Positions 36,438 through 42,116 of a stretch of 64,000 nt of DNA are shown in pieces; the stretch's first letter is position 1; each line of letters opens with the position of its first letter. The DNA lies in the NCBI GenBank assembly GCA_017399685.1, contig JAFQBM010000028.1, positions 124,001-188,000 on the forward strand. Direction: 5' to 3'. The position numbers were made by a program, and so were the translations under genes. The notes below the pieces were generated by a model. It saw only the letters and a list, made by a program, of their open reading frames with translations, made no database searches and was not told where the DNA came from. This stretch comes from Lachnospiraceae bacterium. Lineage in GTDB: Bacteria; Bacillota; Clostridia; Lachnospirales; Lachnospiraceae.

Positions 36438-36857
36438 CTATTCTTCATAGCTGGCACAGTTATTAGGTGTTTCATATACAGTAGCTCTTTTTACTGAATA
36501 TCCCTTCTCAGCCATTTTAGTATAAAAATAATTAGCAAAATTTTCTGCTGTAGGACGAAATGGTACCGAAATCAAATGAAATCCTTCTTCTTTCAATGCG
36601 TTAAAAAGACTCTCTTTTAACGTTCCTTCTTCTATAATAAAAGCGTGGTCTAAGGCATCTGCTTCTTTTTTTAAATCTTTCTTTAATTTTGAGAAATCTA
36701 CTAACATACCTCTGGTCTGACCTTGTTCTTCCAACGTATTGGCTGCAATATCAATAACAACCTTCCATCGGTGTCCATGAATATTACTGCACTTTCCTTC
36801 ATAGCCAGATAAGAAATGTGCGCTATCAAATTCTGCTTTTGTTGTTAAAATATACAT
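36438..36857 (-). CDS. queD: 6-carboxytetrahydropterin synthase QueD
   Basis: QueD converts dihydroneopterin triphosphate into 6-carboxy-5,6,7,8-tetrahydropterin. The start is the ATG at 36857 after GGAGGAAAAT; the longer frame to 36923 would run into the riboswitch terminator. The 139 residues show zinc ligands His14, His27 and His29 and the catalytic Cys23 in KCSNIHGHRW, and the C-terminal TVYETPNNCASYEE. First gene after the riboswitch. Confidence 0.94.
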   Translation of the reverse strand: MYILTTKAEFDSAHFLSGYEGKCSNIHGHRWKVVIDIAANTLEEQGQTRGMLVDFSKLKKDLKKEADALDHAFIIEEGTLKESLFNALKEEGFHLISVPFRPTAENFANYFYTKMAEKGYSVKRATVYETPNNCASYEE

Positions 36858-36917
36858 ATTTTCCTCCGTTCTGAATTTAAAACAAAAAAAATGACATATT
36901 CCATCACTGAAAATGCC

Positions 36918-36950
36918 ACACAAAACAAAACACAGGAAATTACTTTCCTT
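36918..36950 (-). terminator. Riboswitch expression-platform terminator
   Basis: An AGGAAA-GTAA-TTTCCT hairpin (arms 36944-36949 and 36934-36939), extendable by flanking ACA/TGT pairs, with the U-rich GTGTTTTGTTTTGTG directly after it on the transcribed strand. It begins four bases past the aptamer end, so the pseudoknot strand CTAGGA lies next to the terminator's 5' arm. Transcription-termination control of queD is inferred. Confidence 0.78.
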
Positions 36951-36953
36951 ATG

Positions 36954-36997
36954 TCCTAGTTTTGTTTTACGACAGGATGGTACAAGCGAACTGTCAA
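36954..36997 (-). ncRNA. preQ1-I riboswitch aptamer
   Basis: Upstream of queD the transcribed strand has a GACAG/CTGTC stem (P1) enclosing TTCGCTTGTACCATC, then A-rich GTAAAACAAAA and CTAGGA, the arrangement of class I preQ1 aptamers: stem, C/T-rich loop, A-rich third loop pairing and a 3' strand forming the pseudoknot. It is followed at once by a terminator hairpin and then queD-queE-folE-queC. Binding of preQ1 should stabilise the form that permits termination. No good promoter -10 was found upstream; transcription may begin within 37000-37060. Confidence 0.82.
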
Positions 36998-37014
36998 TGA
37001 GCTGATTTTTAATA

Positions 37015-37041
37015 ACTATTTAGAGACATTCTCTAAATAGT
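37015..37041 (-). terminator. 12-bp hairpin after HD-domain gene
   Basis: Arms 37015-37026 and 37030-37041 form a perfect 12-bp inverted repeat around a three-base loop. On the transcribed strand it is followed by TATTAAAAATC rather than a U-run, so termination may be weak. It lies 38 bases past the HD-domain stop and just before the preQ1 aptamer, and may help isolate the two transcripts. Confidence 0.5.
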
Positions 37042-37079
37042 ACACACTTTCTTTATGTTAGCATTTCTTTTTTCTCTTG

Positions 37080-37508
37080 TCAATGCGTCAATCGCTTTAT
37101 GGCTTCTGTATATTTTTCCAGCCGTTTTTTATCTTTTTCTGTAATGTCTAAAAGACGTGAAGCATCACTATTATGTTTTAAATCGGCAAGTTTTACTTTT
37201 ACGGCAATTTCGCTGGATTTTATCCGTTCTAAATAATCCATATATTCCTCTTCTTTGCTTTTGGTCAGTAATTTTATATTATAAATTACTTCTGAACTGA
37301 TTCCTTCCTCCCGTAACTTTTCTTCTGAAATATTGGTATCTTCTATCACATCATGGAGTAGGGCAACACAAATACTTATTTCCTCCTCCATTTGTTCTGC
37401 CAGGTGAATGGGATGAAAAATATATGGAACTCCTGCTTTATCTACTTGTCCATGGTGTGCTTCATATGCTATTTTCATTGCTTGTCTTACCATTGGTGTA
37501 TACTTCAT
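37080..37508 (-). CDS. Small HD-domain (p)ppGpp-hydrolase-like protein
   Basis: Start at the ATG at 37508 (AGGAG, 8 bases upstream), giving 142 residues; the frame is open to 37700 without an RBS and with atypical hydrophobic sequence. The protein is a single HD domain: HHGQVDKAGVPYIFHPIHLA, LHDVIEDT, and VKLADLKHNSD, matching the hydrolase half of RelA/SpoT (metal ligands His, His-Asp, Asp). No synthetase domain is present. It is probably a small alarmone hydrolase, but related HD proteins with other nucleotide substrates exist. Confidence 0.78.
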   Translation of the reverse strand: MKYTPMVRQAMKIAYEAHHGQVDKAGVPYIFHPIHLAEQMEEEISICVALLHDVIEDTNISEEKLREEGISSEVIYNIKLLTKSKEEEYMDYLERIKSSEIAVKVKLADLKHNSDASRLLDITEKDKKRLEKYTEAIKRLTH

Positions 37509-37614
37509 TCCGTATTCTCCTTCTTTCCATTCAATAATATTCTGTTTAAAAGCATAGCACATTGTAAAAAAAATCGCAACGAAGGAATCAGATATACAAG
37601 AGTTTTCTATCGTT

Positions 37615-38100
37615 TTAAGTAAAAAAGAAATTTTGTAGTAGCATTGAAAACAGAACAAAAGGGGCATAAGGAACACCTTTTTTGCCTGTTCCATTTCCAA
37701 GCATGGTATAGATACACAGACATAACATGGATATACCTATCACTTCCAAAACACCATATCCAAGATATAAACCAAGTACAAAAGCCAGTTTCACATCTCC
37801 CATTCCAATTCCAGTAGGATTGGCTATTTTCATACAAAAAAATAAAAGAAAGGCCACAATTGCTGATATTATATTTTCCTTTAAGGAAATGTTGGAATCA
37901 AAAAACAAAGAATTGATTATGAATAAGCTAAAATAAATAAGAATCATAAAAATTAGAATAGAATTATAGATTTTTTTCTTTTTAATATCATAATAAGATA
38001 TCAAAGCCATAGAACCGTACAACACCATAACACTTACTATCTGAATAAATACATCTCCCCTTTTGCAAACATTTTCTTCCATAGCAGAAGAATATCCCAT
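37615..38100 (-). CDS. A24 family prepilin-type peptidase, orphan
   Basis: About 161 residues with five to six membrane segments and both catalytic Asp motifs of type IV prepilin peptidases: ISYYDIKKKKIYN and GMGDVKLAF. It lacks the N-terminal methylase domain of bifunctional PilD, as in clostridial and archaeal short forms. The start is uncertain: ATG at 38100 or 38082 are possible, neither with a clear RBS, and a TTG at 38109 lies in the terminator hairpin. No pilin or secretion ATPase gene is near, so its substrate is unclear. Confidence 0.78.
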   Translation of the reverse strand: MGYSSAMEENVCKRGDVFIQIVSVMVLYGSMALISYYDIKKKKIYNSILIFMILIYFSLFIINSLFFDSNISLKENIISAIVAFLLFFCMKIANPTGIGMGDVKLAFVLGLYLGYGVLEVIGISMLCLCIYTMLGNGTGKKGVPYAPFVLFSMLLQNFFFT

Positions 38101-38108
38101 ATATAGCA

Positions 38109-38154
38109 AAGTGTGTTTCCTTTCCCTGTCAACTTCAAGGAAAGAAACACACTT
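38109..38154 (-). terminator. Terminator-like hairpin after thrC
   Basis: Arms 38139-38154 and 38109-38125 pair over 16 bp with one bulged base and a 13-base loop. It begins 11 bases past the thrC stop. The U-tract is short (CACACTTTG), and the downstream prepilin peptidase frame begins right behind it, so some read-through may be needed to express that gene. Confidence 0.65.
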
Positions 38155-38164
38155 TTGTGTAAAA

Positions 38165-39652
38165 TTAAATTCCTAAAATCTTCTTAACAGTATCTAACAT
38201 TTCTGTCTTATCACAAACAGTATCATGTAATACTTCTGCATTTCTGATATCTTCAATGGCCTGTGGAACTTTTACCTTAGCTAAGGAAGATAATTCATCC
38301 ACTAATTCGAAGTCAGATTTCGCATCATATGCTTCATCAATGGCATTCATAACACTGCGTGTAAATTTGAATGGACTTGCAGTAGAAGCAATAATGGTCT
38401 TAGTATCATCCTTAGTATCTGCAAGATATTTATCATATACTGTAGCCGCAACTGCTGTATGAGTATCTAAAATATACCCATCAGTTTCATATACCTTTTT
38501 AATAGTTTCGGCAGTTTCTGATTCCTTGGCATAATTACCATAAAATTCTGCAAGCTGAGCCTTCATTTCATCGGTAATATTATACTTTCCTTCTTTTACT
38601 AAGCTTTCCATTAATGCTTTGTTCTTATCAGAATCACAACCAGCAATCTTATAAATTAATCTTTCCAGGTTACTTGAAATTAAAATATCCATAGATGGAG
38701 AAGTAGTTAAAATAAATTCTCTGTTTCTGTCATAGCATCCTGTACTGAAGAAATCATATAAAACTTTATTATCATTGGATGCACAGATGAACTTAGCAAC
38801 TGGAAGTCCCATTTCTTTTGCATAATAAGCTGCTAAAATGTTACCAAAGTTTCCAGTTGGCACTACAACATTTATCTTTTCACCATCTTTGATTTCGCCT
38901 TGTGCCAATAATCTGGTATAAGCATAAACATAATAAACAATCTGTGGTACCAGACGACCGATATTAATAGAGTTTGCAGAAGAAAACTGGTATCCTGCTG
39001 CATCCATTACATTTGCAAGTTCTTTATCAGAGAACATATTCTTTACACCAGTCTGGGCATCATCAAAGTTACCATGAATACCTACTACATATGTATTATC
39101 ACCCTTTTGAGTTACCATCTGCTTTTCCTGAATTGGACTGACACCATTCTTAGGATAAAATACAATAATCTTAGTTCCTTCAACATCAGCAAATCCTGCC
39201 AAAGCTGCTTTTCCTGTATCTCCGGAAGTAGCAGTTAAAATAACAATGTCATTTTTAATCTGATTCTTCTTTGCAGAAGTAACCAATAAATATGGAAGAA
39301 TAGACAATGCCATATCTTTAAATGCAATCGTAGAACCATGGAATAATTCTAAATAATAAGCACCTGCTGCCTTCTTTAAAGGAGCAATTTCTTTTGTATC
39401 AAATTTAGAATCATATGCACTATTAATACAGTGCTTTAATTCTTCTTCTGTAAAATCAGTAAGTAATAACTTCATTACTTCATAAGCAACTTCCTGATAA
39501 CTCATCTTAGCTAAGTCATTCAAAGAAACATCAAACTTTGGTAAGCTGGTTGGAACAAATAATCCCCCATTATCAGCCAGACCTTTTAAAATCGCCTGGG
39601 ATGCAGTTACTACTTCTTCACTGTTTCTTGTACTCTTATATAATAGATCCAT
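38165..39652 (-). CDS. thrC: Threonine synthase ThrC
   Basis: PLP enzyme converting O-phosphohomoserine to threonine. From the ATG at 39652 (AAAGG before it) it has 495 residues, the long form of the enzyme. LYKSTRNSEEVVTASQAIL opens it; the PLP lysine is in HGSTIAFKDMAL, and the phosphate-binding loop in VVPTGNFGNILAAYYA. It is a single-gene unit with promoter at 39834-39862 and a leader of about 175 bases that contains no T-box. Confidence 0.95.
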   Translation of the reverse strand: MDLLYKSTRNSEEVVTASQAILKGLADNGGLFVPTSLPKFDVSLNDLAKMSYQEVAYEVMKLLLTDFTEEELKHCINSAYDSKFDTKEIAPLKKAAGAYYLELFHGSTIAFKDMALSILPYLLVTSAKKNQIKNDIVILTATSGDTGKAALAGFADVEGTKIIVFYPKNGVSPIQEKQMVTQKGDNTYVVGIHGNFDDAQTGVKNMFSDKELANVMDAAGYQFSSANSINIGRLVPQIVYYVYAYTRLLAQGEIKDGEKINVVVPTGNFGNILAAYYAKEMGLPVAKFICASNDNKVLYDFFSTGCYDRNREFILTTSPSMDILISSNLERLIYKIAGCDSDKNKALMESLVKEGKYNITDEMKAQLAEFYGNYAKESETAETIKKVYETDGYILDTHTAVAATVYDKYLADTKDDTKTIIASTASPFKFTRSVMNAIDEAYDAKSDFELVDELSSLAKVKVPQAIEDIRNAEVLHDTVCDKTEMLDTVKKILGI

Positions 39653-39750
39653 TTCTTTACCTTTGCAGCTTCTACCCATACAAAAAAATCAAGGCAGTCA
39701 TGCAATTCCTTTCTTTCGTTTACTATGGTTTCTCTTCTCCAGGTAACTCC

Positions 39751-39795
39751 CTAACAAAAAATACTATTGACACACCTGCTACACAAGTATGCCAT
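39751..39795 (-). other. Possible short leader ORF upstream of thrC
   Basis: In the roughly 175-base leader between the predicted thrC promoter and its start, a 14-codon ATG frame encodes a peptide with three Cys (MAYLCSRCVNSIFC). It lacks a strong ribosome binding site and Thr codons, so it does not look like a classical threonine attenuator. It could be chance. I record it because the leader is otherwise unexplained. Confidence 0.25.
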
Positions 39796-39803
39796 AAATG
39801 AAA

Positions 39804-39835
39804 ATTACCCGAGAGTTTCTCACTTCTCGAGTAAT
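39804..39835 (-). terminator. Hairpin between SleB-like gene and thrC
   Basis: Arms 39825-39835 and 39804-39814 pair over 11 bp (one G-U) with a 10-base loop; the transcribed strand continues TAATTTTC. It ends the SleB-like transcript but begins exactly at the thrC -10 and start point, so it would also be the very 5' end of the thrC mRNA. Confidence 0.55.
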
Positions 39836-39862
39836 TATATCACACCTGTTTTCAATTAACAA
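39834..39862 (-). promoter_or_regulatory. Sigma-A-type promoter for thrC
   Basis: TTGTTA (39857-39862), 17 bases, TATAAT (39834-39839) on the minus strand. The predicted start near 39827 gives a leader of about 175 bases. The pair lies in the SleB-like gene's 3' flank. Confidence 0.75.
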
Positions 39863-39869
39863 GTACCTT

Positions 39870-40760
39870 CTATTTATAAAAATTATGTCCTCCATAATAG
39901 AACAGGAAATTTAAATTTCTGTCAAACCATGAAGTATTTCCATACTTTGGACTTACAAAATATAATGCTCCCTGGGAATTATCTTCTCCAGCCATAGCCC
40001 GGTTGACTGCTTCTCTCGTTCCATCTGTAACAGTTACAGAATAATATCTTCCGTCTGAAATCGGCGAAAACTGATAAACACTGCCCCGGTGTTGGAAAAT
40101 AACTCCTTCAATGGTATTAGGAAATTGTGAACTTTCCACACGATTTAATACAACATTCGCAACCATCAGCTTTGCTTCAATATCTTGTCCTGTAGCTTCT
40201 GCTTCTACAATACGACACAACATATCATATTCACTTTCTACCGTTGCAGATGCAACCGTTTCTCTTTCCACTGTAGTCACAGTTGCGTTTTCCGTAGCTT
40301 GAGAAACTTCCTGTTGCATCGTTTCCTGTTTTGCAGCTACCTGTTCCGTATTTCCACTTTGGCTTCCAACCTGACTTTGGCTACCTACGGTGTTAGAAGT
40401 AGAAGCAACCGCTACCACGTTGGTCTCATTCTTCACTGCTTCTTCTTTTTCCAAAGCTTCCTGTTTTACTCTTTCATCATCCTGTGCAATTGCCTGGGCA
40501 AACATAGTTTCAATCATGCTTGTTTGCTCCGCCTGAATCATCTGACGTATCGAAGTTAAATCAGTGGAAACTTCCACGTTTTCCTCCATCACCATGACAG
40601 CTTTCTGATTTTTCTTTATGTCCTCCAGTTCCTTTGACACCAGAACTGCAGTAGATACTGCGAAAGCAAAAGTACAGGTACCAATTGTAACATTTTTAAT
40701 ATACTTTTTAATTGCAGTTAATAAATCATTCTTCTGATTGTTCATGGATTCTAATTTCAT
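39870..40760 (-). CDS. SleB-like cell wall hydrolase (Hydrolase_2)
   Basis: A 296-residue secreted or membrane-anchored protein. Residues 24-42 form a membrane/signal segment; a Gln/Ser/Thr/Val-rich variable linker of about 120 residues follows; the C-terminal domain (from about residue 178) has MLCRIVEAEATGQ (catalytic Glu), VLNRVESSQFPNTI and YYSVTVTDGTREAVNRA, the SleB/CwlJ-type Hydrolase_2 fold. It cleaves peptidoglycan, either in germination or vegetative remodelling; the lack of spore context makes the latter possible. GAGGAAG precedes the ATG, and the promoter at 40831-40860 is strong. Confidence 0.88.
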   Translation of the reverse strand: MKLESMNNQKNDLLTAIKKYIKNVTIGTCTFAFAVSTAVLVSKELEDIKKNQKAVMVMEENVEVSTDLTSIRQMIQAEQTSMIETMFAQAIAQDDERVKQEALEKEEAVKNETNVVAVASTSNTVGSQSQVGSQSGNTEQVAAKQETMQQEVSQATENATVTTVERETVASATVESEYDMLCRIVEAEATGQDIEAKLMVANVVLNRVESSQFPNTIEGVIFQHRGSVYQFSPISDGRYYSVTVTDGTREAVNRAMAGEDNSQGALYFVSPKYGNTSWFDRNLNFLFYYGGHNFYK

Positions 40761-40793
40761 AAAATCTTCCTCTCTTTTCGTTCAGAGAATTAA

Positions 40794-41076
40794 TTGTAAC
40801 ACTTTTGTAACATTCTTAATTGCTTTGTAAATTATATACGAGAAGAAGGAAATCGGTCAATAGTATTTCCCATTTTCGTCACAAATCCTCATTTTTCATC
40901 AAAAGCAATAGAATTATTATATAAAATGCACCATTAATCCATAGAACCTAAAAATATAATTTAGTAATTTCTTACACTTAAATTATATGCATTTGTTACG
41001 TTTTTATTACACATTTTAATTTTATTATTACATTTTTTTCATGGACGAATGATTTTAGATATGATACACTGTAACA
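40794..41076. repeat. Repeated TTGTAACA-type motifs between divergent genes
   Basis: The 400-base gap 40761-41160 separates the SleB-like gene (minus) from the AP2-like gene (plus). TTGTAACA occurs twice 11 bp apart (40794-40801 and 40805-40812), a near copy CTGTAACA lies at 41069-41076, beside the AP2-like gene's likely start point, and TTGTTACG at 40993-41000 reads the other way. The spacing of one helical turn suggests an operator, but the gap is AT-rich and some copies may be chance. A weak TATGAT -10 for the plus strand lies at 41060-41065. Confidence 0.4.
40831..40860 (-). promoter_or_regulatory. Sigma-A-type promoter for SleB-like gene
   Basis: TTGACC (40855-40860), 18 bases, TATAAT (40831-40836) on the minus strand, about 70 bases before the ATG. 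The 5' untranslated region holds the paired TTGTAACA repeats. Confidence 0.8.
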
Positions 41077-41160
41077 AATCAAAGAAAAAGATAAGAAAAT
41101 GTAAAAATTCATCTTGTTATCTTCAAATTACAATCATCAAAGAACTGAAAGGAGGAAAAA

Positions 41161-41964
41161 ATGTCAGAAACAAATTCTGTCTCTTCCACTGGCGTATATA
41201 CTGCTACCAAACAAAATGGAGAGGTTTATTATCGAAGTTCCATTACCTATTCCAATAAACATATCAGTCTTGGCAGTTTTCCTACACATGAAACAGCCAA
41301 AGAAGTATATTGTCTTTCCAAGAAAATATTAGAAAGCAACTTGACGATTCAGGAATATTACGAGCATTCTCCTCTCCCCTTTCATAAATGGGTGGTGTTA
41401 ATTAATTTCCGCGACAACGGAATATATATTAAAAACCCAATCTATGTATTACCAAAATATTTTATTTATTATATGTCCCCTGAGGAAGAATACTATTTCG
41501 ATACGGATGATTTATTTTATTATTCTAACCATAAAATATTAAAAAAATCCGGGTATCTTTTTGTTAATGATTATGGAATGCAGGTGAATATTTTATCCCG
41601 TTATGGCATCAAAAACTTTGCTGTAGCAGGAAGAGATTACATATTTGCTAATGGAAACTGTAATGACTTTAGATATGGAAACATTAAAGTAATCAATCCC
41701 TATTATGGAGTAATAAAGGAAGTAAAAAACGGACGTATCAGTTACAAAGCCCAGATTCATATTAATGGAAATTATATTATTGGAAGATATAAAACTGCAG
41801 AAGAAGCAGCCATTGCATACAACAAAGCGGTAGATATTTTATTCCAAAAAGGGGTTCAGAAAAATTACACCAAAAACTACATAGAATCTTATTCCCAAAT
41901 CCAATATGCAAAGGAATACTCTATGATACGTATTTCAAAAAAAATTAGGGAATTGCAGTTTTGA
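41161..41964 (+). CDS. AP2-like DNA-binding protein with degenerate HNH core
   Basis: The only plus-strand gene in the window, 267 residues, after AAGGAGGAAAAA. Residues 11-57 (GVYTATKQNG, SITYSNKHISLGSF) and 181-227 (GRISYKAQIHINGN, IGRYKTAEEAAIAYNKA) look like two AP2-type DNA-binding domains. Between them, 130-178 has the spacing of an HNH endonuclease core, ending ANGNCNDFRYGNIKVINP, but the catalytic His is not present (RDYIFANGN). I infer a homing-endonuclease descendant repurposed as a DNA-binding regulator. Families of this kind appear in Lachnospiraceae. The target is unknown; the divergent hydrolase gene is a candidate. Confidence 0.68.
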   Translation: MSETNSVSSTGVYTATKQNGEVYYRSSITYSNKHISLGSFPTHETAKEVYCLSKKILESNLTIQEYYEHSPLPFHKWVVLINFRDNGIYIKNPIYVLPKYFIYYMSPEEEYYFDTDDLFYYSNHKILKKSGYLFVNDYGMQVNILSRYGIKNFAVAGRDYIFANGNCNDFRYGNIKVINPYYGVIKEVKNGRISYKAQIHINGNYIIGRYKTAEEAAIAYNKAVDILFQKGVQKNYTKNYIESYSQIQYAKEYSMIRISKKIRELQF

Positions 41965-41992
41965 TTTTTACAAATTTTATTCATAAACTAAG

Positions 41993-42037
41993 ATATCCGG
42001 AATGTCAAATACTTATAATTTATGACATTCCGGATAT
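41993..42037 (+). terminator. Strong terminator after AP2-like gene
   Basis: A perfect 15-bp stem (arms 41993-42007 and 42023-42037) with a 15-base loop, 28 bases past the stop, followed by TCTTTTATCTC. It also lies between two converging genes, the VWA gene ending at 42117, and may act in both directions, though the minus-strand side has no good U-tract. Confidence 0.85.
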
Positions 42038-42116
42038 TCTTTTATCTCATTTTATTTAAAACTCATTCTACAAACCAGCTTTATTATGACTAAAAGCCTT
42101 GAATCGTCCATGTTTA

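Noticed and set aside
39680..39870. A possible T-box riboswitch upstream of thrC
   Set aside because: The T-box sequence AGGGTGG and the Stem I landmarks are absent; only a short hairpin and a promoter are seen.
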